From Paenibacillus sonchi (GTDB taxonomy: Bacteria > Bacillota > Bacilli > Paenibacillales > Paenibacillaceae): 64,000 bases of DNA. The stretch spans positions 3,224,001 through 3,288,000 of the forward strand of contig NZ_CP068595.1 in the NCBI RefSeq assembly GCF_016772475.1, read 5' to 3'. The notes under the pieces are model-generated. The model saw only the letters and a list, made by a program, of their open reading frames with translations, was not told where the DNA came from and did not search any database. Each line of letters starts with the position of its first letter. The first letter of the stretch is position 1. Positions 1-7,960 of the stretch are shown in pieces. Position numbers and translations under genes: made by a program.

Positions 1-528
1 GATGGGGTAGTTCACGACCTTTTTGCCCCGGTGGGCCAGAAAAATGCTGAGCGGGGTTTTGGAGGTGCGGGACATGCCCAGCAGCACAATATCCGCCTTC
101 AGCATCGCGCCAAGATCGCGCCCGTCGTCACAGGCCACGGTAAATTCTATCGCCTCGATCCGCCGGAAATAGTCCTCGTCGAGCTGGTGAAGCAGCCCTG
201 GCCGGGCCTGGGGCGCATCATCAAAGGTATCAATGAAGGCCTGCATCATCGGGCCCATGATATCGACAATCCGCAGGTCGAGGCGCACCGCTTCCTCGCG
301 GATCATCTCCCGCAGCTCCGGCTGAACCAGCGTGTAGGCGACAAAGCCCTGAAGCTGGGCAGTCTCCTCCATCAGCTTCCGCAGCTCGTCTTCATGCCTA
401 ACATTGCCGTATCTTCTGATCGTGACACGCTGATTCTGGAATTGGTGGATAACAGCCTGCACGACAGCCTCTGCTGTATCCCCTATAGAATCCGAGCATA
501 TCGTAATGAAATGTGAGGATGGCTCCAT
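1..528 (-). CDS. yqfL: PEP synthetase / PPDK regulatory kinase-phosphorylase (YqfL/PPSR family), partial
   Basis: The gene runs off the left end of the window, so only the first 176 residues are visible. The family (old DUF299) acts in the cytoplasm, reversibly phosphorylating pyruvate phosphate dikinase or PEP synthase with ADP or Pi. The visible protein begins MEPSSHFITICSDSIGDTAE, and near the cut it carries the P-loop-like motif GMSRTSKTPLS typical of the family. The ATG at 528 is preceded by a GGGAGGA ribosome site. It lies 19 bp behind ccpN on the same strand, the same ccpN-yqfL order as in Bacillus subtilis, where yqfL modulates CcpN activity. The family assignment is secure; the actual substrate is inferred from the family. 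Confidence 0.93.
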   Translation of the reverse strand, partial: MEPSSHFITICSDSIGDTAEAVVQAVIHQFQNQRVTIRRYGNVRHEDELRKLMEETAQLQGFVAYTLVQPELREMIREEAVRLDLRIVDIMGPMMQAFIDTFDDAPQARPGLLHQLDEDYFRRIEAIEFTVACDDGRDLGAMLKADIVLLGMSRTSKTPLSIFLAHRGKKVVNYPI

Positions 529-547
529 GCGTTTTTGATTCCTCCCG

Positions 548-1192
548 TTATCCTTTGGCTTCTAGATCGAGGAGTAGTTTGACGATGGAAGTTTTGGTCA
601 GCCGTCCGACCACGTCGAGCCTTGGGCCGTTTTCTTCCACAGTACCGGGGATTACCACCGGCAAACTGTCCACCTCGTGAAAAATCATTTTTTGTGCGGC
701 ATCAAGCACCGTATCTCCGGGAGAAACCGTCACGACCTTGGGCTGGCGGGTCATCACCATGCTTACAGGCATGGATACCGCACCGGGATTGCCCAGCGTA
801 ACCTTCAAAAAATCCTTGCGCGAGGCCACTCCGGTCAGCTTGCCGTCCCCGTCGCAGATGATCAGCGTGCCGACATCCTGCAGAAACAGTGTAACTACGG
901 CATCCTGAATCGTTGTCGTCTCGCGGATAATGATCGGAATGCTCTGAATGTCCTTGACCTTGGTTTCCTTCAGCAGATAGCTGCCGCCGAGGCGCTCTGC
1001 GGTTTTTTTGCCGGGAAAATAACCCACCTTGGGTTTGGCGTCAATGTACTCCAGCATGACAAGCACGGATAAGTCCGAGCGGATCGTCGGCTTGCTGAGA
1101 TTGAGATGCTCCGCAATTTGCTCGGCGGTAATGGGTGCTCTTTTCTTAACAATTTCAACAATTTGCAGTTGACGGGGTGTCAGTTCGATCAC
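548..1192 (-). CDS. ccpN: CcpN-like transcriptional repressor of gluconeogenesis (HTH plus two CBS domains)
   Basis: CcpN represses gluconeogenic genes such as gapB and pckA when sugar is available and senses adenine nucleotides through its CBS pair. The N-terminal 60 residues form a winged helix (ITAEQIAEHLNLSKPTIRSD). Two CBS motifs follow, roughly residues 80-140 (TLIICDGDGKLTGVASRKDF) and 145-210 (DSLPVVI, DVVGRLTKTSI). The frame is open upstream to 1270, but I place the start at the GTG at 1190-1192: it has GGAGGG five bases upstream and gives 214 residues, close to the 212 of the B. subtilis protein. The ATG at 1270 has no ribosome site. It is probably cotranscribed with yqfL. Confidence 0.93.
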   Translation of the reverse strand: MIELTPRQLQIVEIVKKRAPITAEQIAEHLNLSKPTIRSDLSVLVMLEYIDAKPKVGYFPGKKTAERLGGSYLLKETKVKDIQSIPIIIRETTTIQDAVVTLFLQDVGTLIICDGDGKLTGVASRKDFLKVTLGNPGAVSMPVSMVMTRQPKVVTVSPGDTVLDAAQKMIFHEVDSLPVVIPGTVEENGPRLDVVGRLTKTSIVKLLLDLEAKG

Positions 1193-1304
1193 AGGTTCCC
1201 TCCACTTTCCGGATACAATCTGGCGTTCCTTCACTGAAAAGGAGCACCGTTTGCCGATTCCCCCTTCCATTCTTACGTGCTATTGGAATATATAGCCCTT
1301 AACT

Positions 1305-1356
1305 TGCTTATATAATACGCAATAATGATCATTAATGCAACATATAATACGTCATA
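1305..1356. promoter_or_regulatory. AT-rich upstream region of ccpN with a repeated 10-mer flanking a palindrome
   Basis: The decamer ATATAATACG occurs at 1310-1319 and again at 1342-1351. Midway between the copies is the perfect palindrome TAATGATCATTA at 1324-1335. The segment is far more AT-rich than its surroundings and lies just upstream of ccpN. A promoter or operator role is inferred; no CcpN site is proven here. Confidence 0.4.
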
Positions 1357-1546
1357 TATATTATATTATTGAAAAATAGACGTTTTTATTCGCGGTTAGA
1401 ACGTAGGCGGTTAAGAGCAACGGAATTTGCTAGAGCGCTTCCCACTCCCGGCCTATACAGCCCGGAGTTCATCCGCACCATAAAGCCACCCGATGCAACC
1501 TCGAATGTGGGGTGGGGAGCAGTGAGTGAGGAGTGGGGACAGGGGG

Positions 1547-1872
1547 TAGGGAGTAATTAGTGGTTGAGTGGGGGTGGAGAGTATCTGATTGGGGAGCATG
1601 AGTGGAGAGTAGGGAGTAATTAGTGGTGGAGTGGGAGTGGGGAGTAGCTGATTGGGGGGCATGAGTGGAGGGCAGGGGGTAGGGAGTAATTATTGGTGGA
1701 GTGGGAGTGGAGAGAAGCTGAGTGGGGGAGCATGAGTGGAGAGTAGGGAGTAATTATTGGTGGAGTGGGAGTGGAGAGTAGCTGATTGGGGGGCATGAGT
1801 GGAGGGCAGAGAGTAGGGAGTAATTATTGGTTGAGTGGGAGTGGGGTAGGAGTAGCTGAGTTGAGAGTAATG
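1547..1872. repeat. G-rich tandem repeat (minisatellite), units of 63-70 bp
   Basis: The sequence TAGGGAGTAATTA recurs at 1547, 1610, 1680, 1744 and 1814. Unit lengths are therefore 63, 70, 64 and 70 bp, alternating short and long. Each unit is built from GAGTGGGAGTGG, AGTAGCTGATTGGGG and GCATGAGTGGAG blocks. The top strand is almost free of C and very rich in G. No convincing gene crosses the array. Confidence 0.9.
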
Positions 1873-1900
1873 AGTTGCAGGTGTTAGGTTCTTAGCGTTG

Positions 1901-2077
1901 CGGACACAGATGCGCTTATTTTGTGAAAATGAGTATTTTTACTGTTGTCGCGGACTCAGGAGCTCTTATTTCATGATTTTCGGCCCGTATTAGGGAAAAA
2001 GGATGCCAATAACGGCTACTGTGTCCGCAATGAAGGAATAATGGAGTTACTTTGAAGAATAACGGATCTGGTGTCCG
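1901..2077. repeat. 177-bp symmetric intergenic element, GCGGAC family, copy 1
   Basis: The motif CGGAC(A/T)CAG starts at 1901 and 1951 in direct orientation, and its inverse GTCCG ends at 2027 and 2077. The positions pair exactly around one centre (1901 with 2077, 1951 with 2027). Each motif continues into TTATT, about 22 bp conserved in all. The same geometry, also 177 bp, recurs at 51037-51213. The element lies in the gap between ccpN and the DMT transporter gene. Confidence 0.8.
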
Positions 2078-2139
2078 CATGCGAGCAGAGCTTCCGGTGC
2101 CGCTGGTCGTGAGCGGGCGCCGCAAACCGAAACAACGGC

Positions 2140-2262
2140 AAAACTGCCGTTGTTAGCGCCGCCCCCGGCTCCACGCCGAGCCCGGCCGCGTTGGGCCGCC
2201 GCCGCCCCACCCCCGCGCCGCCAGCCGTCGCAGCCCAGCGGCCTGCGCCAGCCTAGGCAACC
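2140..2262. other. GC-rich low-complexity segment
   Basis: This stretch consists mostly of GCC, CCG and CGC triplets and contrasts sharply with the AT-rich DNA just to the left. Frames through it code only for Ala/Pro/Arg-rich low-complexity strings without ribosome sites. I see no gene here; it sits immediately downstream of the DMT transporter gene. Confidence 0.5.
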
Positions 2263-2270
2263 CGCCGCTC

Positions 2271-3230
2271 TCACAAAATCCGTTTCCGCGGATAAGCTTC
2301 TGCTGCCGGCGGCTGCATCAGCGGTGCGCTCTGCTTCGGCTTGAACAGCAGTTGCTTCAGTGCGCCTGCATTTACAAGCACGGTGCCGGTGATGATGGTG
2401 AAGACGCCGAGCAGAGTGAGCCAGGTTACAGTCTCTCCATAGAACAGGAAACCTACGCCAACCGCAATCGGCGGGGAGATGTACAGCCATGTAGAAGGAA
2501 AGACGGGATTCGTTTTGGCAACCAGCCAGTAGAACAGCGTGTGCCCGACCATGGAGCCGACCACGGTTAGATAGAGCAGGGAACCGGCTGTCTGGAACGA
2601 CAGCAGAAATCCGGGATGCACGTTTTCGGTGAACAGGGACAGTACGAACAGGAGCGCGCCGCCGTATATCATCTGTGCTGCATTCAGGGCAACGGGCGAT
2701 TCGCCGGAGAAGGTGCGGGTTACTTTTTTGGAATAAATCGCCCCCGCTGCGTAGCAAATTTCTCCGGTCAACACTATGGCGCAGCCGGTGATCCACAGGG
2801 GAGAAACATCAATTGCAAGGCTTGGCAGCACAAGCAGCAGCACGCCAGTGAAGCCGATGATGCAGCCCAACAGCGAATAGGAGGGCGCTTTTTGCCGGAG
2901 AAACGCGGTCTGCATCAGCAGAATCATCATGGGACCGGTAGCGGACAGCACGGCAGCGAGCCCTGAGGAGACATATTGCTCGGCCCAGTACAGCGCGGAA
3001 AAGGTTCCAAAAGTCAGCGCAGCGCCAGTGAACAGCATTTCTTTGCGCAGGAGCAGGCGGAAGCTGGCTTTGCCTTTCCAGGCCATAAAGAGAAAGAGTA
3101 CAGCACCCGCAACGAAAAAGCGCAGACCCGCCGAGAAAAACGGAGGCGTTCCGGCGTCTACGCCGATTTTAATAGCCAGGAAGGTTGTGCCAAAGATCAG
3201 GCAGACGAGCGAATAAGCGAGCATAATCAT
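2271..3230 (-). CDS. DMT-superfamily (EamA) transporter
   Basis: This is a 319-residue membrane protein with about ten hydrophobic segments arranged as two EamA repeats (for example LIFGTTFLAIKIG near the N-terminus and LLGVFTIITGTVLV near residue 280). Members export amino acids and other metabolites; the substrate cannot be read from the sequence. The ATG at 3230 has AAGGGG eight bases upstream. It is divergent from the MocR-type regulator at 3430, and divergent MocR/EamA pairs usually form a regulator-target unit. The C-terminal 30 residues after the last helix are polar and proline-rich. Confidence 0.88.
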   Translation of the reverse strand: MIMLAYSLVCLIFGTTFLAIKIGVDAGTPPFFSAGLRFFVAGAVLFLFMAWKGKASFRLLLRKEMLFTGAALTFGTFSALYWAEQYVSSGLAAVLSATGPMMILLMQTAFLRQKAPSYSLLGCIIGFTGVLLLVLPSLAIDVSPLWITGCAIVLTGEICYAAGAIYSKKVTRTFSGESPVALNAAQMIYGGALLFVLSLFTENVHPGFLLSFQTAGSLLYLTVVGSMVGHTLFYWLVAKTNPVFPSTWLYISPPIAVGVGFLFYGETVTWLTLLGVFTIITGTVLVNAGALKQLLFKPKQSAPLMQPPAAEAYPRKRIL

Positions 3231-3302
3231 GATTCAGTTCCCCTTTGTGATGGTAATGTGGCAGCCGGTTGAAGGTTTTGGTTAATCATATCCGAAGAGG
3301 AA

Positions 3303-3331
3303 CAGAACAGATAATAGATGACAGAACAGAT
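3303..3331. promoter_or_regulatory. Direct repeat in the MocR/DMT divergent promoter region
   Basis: CAGAACAGAT occurs at 3303-3312 and again at 3322-3331, a 19-bp period (about two helical turns). MocR-type regulators are known to bind direct repeats near their own divergent promoters, so this is a candidate operator. This is inference from position and arrangement. Confidence 0.4.
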
Positions 3332-3429
3332 GGAGAGCGGAATATAGTACAATAGGGCCAAGAGAAGTTAGTTGATATGAATATTGGCCTTGGCTGTTTG
3401 ACAGGGTATTGTGGATAGGAGGCAGATGG

Positions 3430-4848
3430 ATGAAAAAGGCGGCAGGCACAGAACAGAGTCATCCTCTGTTTCGTAAAGTGTACCAGTACATGTACAACCG
3501 GATGGAACGCGGGGAGTGGAAGGCGCATGACAAGCTGCCGTCTATCCGGCTGCTGGCCGAGGAGCTGAAAGTTCACAGGCTTACGGTCTTCAAGGCTTAC
3601 CGGGAGCTGACTGAAGACGGCAGAGTGTATGTAAAAGATAAATCCGGTTATTACATGTCTCCGGTCAGCAGCCCGACGAAGGAGTCAGCGGAAGGGGACG
3701 GAGCAGCAATTTCCTCTTACATGCTGGCGAATCCCATGTCCGATATTCAGCGGATGCAAGTCAGCTACCAGTTCTCGCAGGCGCTCATAGATCCGGGACT
3801 GCTGCCCAACCTGTTCCTGTCCGACTATGTCAAAAAAGTGTTCGACCTCTACCCGAAAGTTATGGGAACATACTCTTCCGTCCAGGGAGATGAGGAGCTG
3901 CGCGGAACGCTTAGCCGCCATTTCCGGGAGCAGCACCGGCTGCACCTGTCGCCGCGCGAGCTGCTGATAACCTCGGGGGCTCAGCAGGCGATCAATCTGA
4001 TCGCAGGCATTGTGCTGGGTCCGCTGGATACGGTGCTGGTTGAGCGGCCGACGTACAGCGTGGCGATGGATATTTTCCGTCGTCTGGGGGCACGGCTGGT
4101 GCCGGTGGAAATTACTCCGGAGGGCTATGATCTGCAGCAGGTCGAGGAGCTGATGCGCAGGCACCGGCCGCGGATGTTCTACATGAACCCGACGCATCAC
4201 AATCCTACTGGCTTTACCGTTCCGGCGCGGCAGCGCAAGCTCCTGATTGAGCTGGCGGAGCGCTACCGTTGTCTGCTCGTGGAGGACGACCCGTTCCGCG
4301 ATATGTACTTCGCGGAGCCGCCGCCGCCCCCGTTTTTTGCCTATGATACGGAAGGCTGGGTAATCTACATCAGCAGCTTCAGCAAATATGTGGCCCCGGG
4401 CCTGCGGATCTGCGCCGTAGGGTGCCGCTATCCGTTCATGGAACAGCTGATTACCGCCAAATCGCTGGCAGACAACGGTACGCCGATTTTGAACCAGAAA
4501 ATCTTTCTGCACTACTACACCTCGCCGCGTCTGCAGCAGCATCTCGGGAAGCTGCGGATTGCGCTCCAGGTGCACAAGGAGATCATGGAGGAGGAGCTGG
4601 CCGCCACCGGGTGGGAATGGACGCCTCCGCAGGGCGGGCTGAATCTCTGGGTGAAGCTGCCGGAGCCGGTCTCCGTGTCTGCACTGTTTGCGCGCGCTAT
4701 GGAGCAGTCCATCTCTTTTGTCCCGGGTGAAATTCTCGATCCGCTGGGAGAGATGAAGTCCTGGCTGCGCCTCAGCTACTCCTTCGCCAGCGAAGGGATG
4801 CTGCGTGAAGGAATACGCCGTCTGGCGGCACTTGCGCGGGAGCTGTAA
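3430..4848 (+). CDS. MocR/PdxR-type regulator (GntR winged helix fused to aminotransferase domain)
   Basis: The 472-residue protein has a GntR winged helix at residues 15-80 (WKAHDKLPSIRLLAEELKVH) followed by a fold-type I PLP aminotransferase domain. PLP-site features are NPTHHNPTGF and the Schiff-base lysine in SSFSKYVAPGLRI. MocR proteins use PLP and sometimes an amino acid as effector. The frame is open from 3409, but ATG 3430 has AGGAGG seven bases upstream and is the better start. The neighbouring EamA transporter is the likely target; PdxR-type control of vitamin B6 genes is less likely because no pdx genes are nearby. Confidence 0.92.
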   Translation: MKKAAGTEQSHPLFRKVYQYMYNRMERGEWKAHDKLPSIRLLAEELKVHRLTVFKAYRELTEDGRVYVKDKSGYYMSPVSSPTKESAEGDGAAISSYMLANPMSDIQRMQVSYQFSQALIDPGLLPNLFLSDYVKKVFDLYPKVMGTYSSVQGDEELRGTLSRHFREQHRLHLSPRELLITSGAQQAINLIAGIVLGPLDTVLVERPTYSVAMDIFRRLGARLVPVEITPEGYDLQQVEELMRRHRPRMFYMNPTHHNPTGFTVPARQRKLLIELAERYRCLLVEDDPFRDMYFAEPPPPPFFAYDTEGWVIYISSFSKYVAPGLRICAVGCRYPFMEQLITAKSLADNGTPILNQKIFLHYYTSPRLQQHLGKLRIALQVHKEIMEEELAATGWEWTPPQGGLNLWVKLPEPVSVSALFARAMEQSISFVPGEILDPLGEMKSWLRLSYSFASEGMLREGIRRLAALAREL

Positions 4849-4914
4849 AGAGGGGGCAATGTGTACGGGGGGAGTTCCGGGACTACGGCTGATTCATTGA
4901 CGGACCGTATCCTG

Positions 4915-4945
4915 TGGTGAAAGCTGTCTGGACAGTCACCTTTTT
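4915..4945 (+). terminator. Rho-independent terminator after the mocR-like gene
   Basis: An interrupted stem (GGTGA, CTGTC pairing with GACAG, CACC) is followed by TTTTT. It lies about 70 bp after the MocR stop codon. Confidence 0.55.
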
Positions 4946-4985
4946 GCCTCTTAGCGATATGCTGTAGGTAAAAGGAGGGCTGATC

Positions 4986-5732
4986 ATGACGCTTTTGCAT
5001 CAATATATGGAAATCAAGAATGAGGAGCTTCCTCTGAAAGCCTGGAAGAAGGAGGCCTGCCGCCTGTTTGCTTCCAGGATGAGTGACCGGAAAGTCCGGT
5101 TTCCCTGCATTCCAGCCACACAAGCATTCACGCTGGGCCATTTCCGCTATGGTTTTGCGCCTAACCCTTGGCATGAATCAGCAGGGCGGAAGCTGGCGGA
5201 GATTATTGCCGAGTATGGTAAATCTTCGCGTTCTTTCGGTGATTACTCATCACTGGTTGTCTTTTTTGAAGCGGAGGAGAAGGTTAGGGATGTCTTGGAA
5301 TATGAAGCGGTATTCTGGGACTTATTAAGCCAGGTAAGCCGTACGGACAGTACGCCGTGGCCGGTGGACATTCCGGAAGATCCGGAACAGGCGCTGTGGG
5401 AGTTCTGTTATGAAGACGAGCGGTATTTCGTCTATTGCGGCACCCCGGCACATACAGCCCGGCAGAGCCGGAGTTTCCCTTATTTTATGCTGGCTCTCAC
5501 ACCCCGCTGGGTATTGGACCGGTGGAATGCACATCCTCAAAAAGCAGCTGCGGTTGCTCCCAAAATCCGTGCCCGCCTGTCCGCTTACGACACAGCCCCG
5601 GCCCATCCGGAATTGAAGCCGTACGGATCGGAGGGGAATCTTGAATACAAACAGTATTATCTGCGGGATGACGATACTTCACCGGCTGGATGTCCATTCC
5701 ATCGTGCAGTTGATTTTACGGACATTGAATAG
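4986..5732 (+). CDS. YqcI/YcgG family protein
   Basis: This 248-residue cytosolic protein matches the YqcI/YcgG family: FPCIPATQAF near residue 40, FRYGFAP near 55, the central WPVDIPEDPEQALWEFCY, and a C-terminal segment ending in CPFHRAVDF. The biochemical function of the family is unknown. The ATG has AAAGGAGGGCTGATC directly upstream, an excellent site. It appears to be a single-gene unit between the terminator at 4915 and the alkaline phosphatase gene. Confidence 0.8.
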   Translation: MTLLHQYMEIKNEELPLKAWKKEACRLFASRMSDRKVRFPCIPATQAFTLGHFRYGFAPNPWHESAGRKLAEIIAEYGKSSRSFGDYSSLVVFFEAEEKVRDVLEYEAVFWDLLSQVSRTDSTPWPVDIPEDPEQALWEFCYEDERYFVYCGTPAHTARQSRSFPYFMLALTPRWVLDRWNAHPQKAAAVAPKIRARLSAYDTAPAHPELKPYGSEGNLEYKQYYLRDDDTSPAGCPFHRAVDFTDIE

Positions 5733-5829
5733 TTTCTGTGTGGTTTTACATTAATCGGATGTTCGCCAAATATCCCCTTAATATATTTACTCTAGTATGA
5801 GGGAGTAATTAACCTTAAGGAGGGTATAT

Positions 5830-7098
5830 ATGAAATCTCAGAAAAAGAATAGATTTAAGACGGCTTTGACCGTAACTGCGGCAGGGGCGCTTTTGGCTAC
5901 AAGTGTAGTGGCTACACAGCCTGCCAAACCGGCTCAGGCGGCTTCTTCAAAAACGAAAAATGTCATTCTTTTTGTCGGCGACGGCATGGGAACAGCAGCA
6001 CGCAATGCAATCCGTCTGGCGACTGTAGGCGAAAAAGGCAAGCTGGCCATGGATGATATGCCCTACGCGGGCCTGGTACATACGAGCTCTACTGTACCGG
6101 TTACAGATTCAGCTGCATCCGCCACGGCCTATGCCAGCGGAGTGAAGACATATAATGGCGCCATCGGCATGGATGCCAACAAAAAATCGGTTAAAACGAT
6201 TGCGGAATACGCCAAAGAAGCCGGCAAATCCACAGGCGTGGTAACTACCAGCCAAATTACAGATGCTACGGGCGCAGCTTTTGGCGCACATGTGGAAGAC
6301 CGCTCGAAGCAAAGCGACATCGCACTGCAGCTCCTGACCAAGAGCAAAGTGGATGTTCTGCTCGGCGGCGGTGAGGATTTCTGGTATCCGGCAGGCGAAG
6401 CAGGCAAGTTCCCGGATGCCCCGGCAGAAGATCCTTCGGAGAAAAGCAAAGGAACCCAGGGGAATCTTGTCACCAAAGCGAAGCAGCTTGGTTACAGCTA
6501 TGTGTCGACCAAAGACGGCCTGAAGCAGGCCAAAGGCGGCAAGCTGCTCGGACTGTTCGCCAACGAGGAAATGTTCCAGCAGAATGAGGAAGGCAAAGGG
6601 GATATTTATAATCCTGTAGTCTCGCTGCCGGAAATGACTAAGAAAGCAATCGACACGCTGTCCACGAACCAAAAAGGCTTTTTCCTGATGGTGGAGGAAG
6701 AAGGCACGGATGAGTTTGCCCACAAAAATAATGCCAAGATGACGATCAAATCCGGCCAGGCTCTGGATGCATCTGTGCAGGTAGCCAAGGATTTTGCCAA
6801 AAAGAACCCGGACACGCTGGTGCTGGTGCTGGCTGACCATGAAACCGGGGGACTGTCCATCGAACCGGTGGATGCAGAGGATGAAACAGGAGACGGCATC
6901 TCCCAAGAAGATGGTCCGTTCGCTATCGCCAATTCCAAGGAAAGCTTTGTAGTGGACTGGACAACCTCCGGACATACAGCGGTAGATATTCCGGTTACCG
7001 CGGTGGGCAAAAACGCCCAGCTCTTCACGGGAGTTTTTGAGAATACTGCCGTGTTCGATAAGCTGATGCAGGCGTACGGTTTTAATGCAAAAAAATAA
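5830..7098 (+). CDS. Secreted alkaline phosphatase (PhoA/PhoB family)
   Basis: The 422-residue precursor has a Sec signal peptide (residues 1-38, ending near AQAAS). The PhoA fold is shown by VGDGMG with metal-ligand Asp51, the catalytic Ser94 in TDSAASATA, EEEGTDEFAH near 297, ADHETGG near 336 and SGHTAVDIPV with the late zinc-ligand His. It releases phosphate from phosphomonoesters outside the cell. The ribosome site is AAGGAGG seven bases from the ATG, and a strong terminator follows. PhoPR control would be normal for the family, but I could not identify a convincing Pho box upstream. Confidence 0.95.
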   Translation: MKSQKKNRFKTALTVTAAGALLATSVVATQPAKPAQAASSKTKNVILFVGDGMGTAARNAIRLATVGEKGKLAMDDMPYAGLVHTSSTVPVTDSAASATAYASGVKTYNGAIGMDANKKSVKTIAEYAKEAGKSTGVVTTSQITDATGAAFGAHVEDRSKQSDIALQLLTKSKVDVLLGGGEDFWYPAGEAGKFPDAPAEDPSEKSKGTQGNLVTKAKQLGYSYVSTKDGLKQAKGGKLLGLFANEEMFQQNEEGKGDIYNPVVSLPEMTKKAIDTLSTNQKGFFLMVEEEGTDEFAHKNNAKMTIKSGQALDASVQVAKDFAKKNPDTLVLVLADHETGGLSIEPVDAEDETGDGISQEDGPFAIANSKESFVVDWTTSGHTAVDIPVTAVGKNAQLFTGVFENTAVFDKLMQAYGFNAKK

Positions 7099-7132
7099 TA
7101 CGGCAGAAGGAGCCTTCTTCCTTATGCAATAA

Positions 7133-7168
7133 ACTAGCTGGCCGGATTTTCCGGCTGGCTAGTTTTTG
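7133..7168 (+). terminator. Rho-independent terminator after the alkaline phosphatase gene
   Basis: A 13-bp near-perfect stem, starting ACTAGC and ending GCTAGT around a TTTT loop, is followed by TTTTT. Confidence 0.85.
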
Positions 7169-7326
7169 TTGTGAATCATATGCTTTATTGTCTGGCAAAT
7201 ATCCGCTGTGCCGCTTCCATTCCGTATATTTACATTTTCTTAGTAACATTTGTAACTGACGGTCTGGGCCGGGAACTGATAAATATATCATGTAAGCGTT
7301 TTTATTAATCGACTGGGGGAATGGTT

Positions 7327-7878
7327 GTGAAAAAAGTAACAAAATTATTATTGGCAGCTGGCATCTCGCTGGCAGTAGTCGGCGTAGGCAGCAGCGGCGT
7401 TCTGAGCAATATATCTTCAGCTGCTAGCGCACCGCTTAAGGTTGGACGGATCGAAGCTGCCGCTCATGGCACGAAATGCTTCACTGTGGCAGTTGCCGTA
7501 GTCCAGAATGGCGTTATCGTTGCCGCTTCGCTGGATGACTATCAATTCCTGGGTTCGGATGTGGCCAAAGGAGTGCCTAACTCCGACAAGGACTTCGGAC
7601 AGAATTACAAAGATCCTGCAATGGTCCTGGCTTCGAAGAAAGCCAATGCTAAATACTATAGCGAACATATGAAAGAAGAAGCCAAATCCACGGTTTCCTA
7701 TGATAAGAACATGGCTGCTATTGAGAAATTTGCAACAGGCAAAACGATCAAATCGCTTGAAGCTACACTGGCTGCAAAGAGCAAAGAACAGATGGTTGAT
7801 GCTGTCAGCGGAGCCACCCTGGTAGACACCCAAGGCTACCTGAAAGCTATTCTGGCTGCTGCCAAGGCTGCGAAATAA
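7327..7878 (+). CDS. Secreted FMN-binding (flavinylated) protein
   Basis: This 183-residue exported protein has a signal peptide (residues 1-35, SSAASA) without a lipobox. Its C-terminal part carries DAVSGATLVDT (residues 158-168), which matches the ApbE flavinylation motif of FMN-binding domains, with Thr164 as the predicted covalent FMN site. Related extracellular flavoproteins (such as PplA of Listeria) carry electrons to external acceptors including ferric iron. I use the GTG at 7327 because GGGGGA lies six bases upstream, whereas the ATG at 7321 touches that site. It converges on feoAB. A role in reducing iron for Feo is inference. Confidence 0.75.
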   Translation: MKKVTKLLLAAGISLAVVGVGSSGVLSNISSAASAPLKVGRIEAAAHGTKCFTVAVAVVQNGVIVAASLDDYQFLGSDVAKGVPNSDKDFGQNYKDPAMVLASKKANAKYYSEHMKEEAKSTVSYDKNMAAIEKFATGKTIKSLEATLAAKSKEQMVDAVSGATLVDTQGYLKAILAAAKAAK

Positions 7879-7895
7879 GCTGCTGCTTCGTTAAC

Positions 7896-7935
7896 AAAAG
7901 CTCCTTCACGGTTTTGGCTGTGAAGGAGCTTTTTG
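7896..7935. terminator. Bidirectional terminator between the flavoprotein gene and feoB
   Basis: AAGCTCCTTCAC pairs with GTGAAGGAGCTT around a ten-base loop, with A and T runs on the two sides. It can serve both convergent genes. Confidence 0.85.
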
Positions 7936-7960
7936 CGTCTGCTTCTGTGGTTTTCCGCCA

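Noticed and set aside
2047..2796. A 249-codon minus-strand frame rich in Arg and Ala
   Set aside because: It overlaps the DMT transporter in another frame and the GC-rich segment; composition is that of an out-of-frame translation.
5733..5829. Pho box upstream of the alkaline phosphatase gene
   Set aside because: A TTTACA-like string exists, but the regularly spaced repeats required for PhoP binding are missing.
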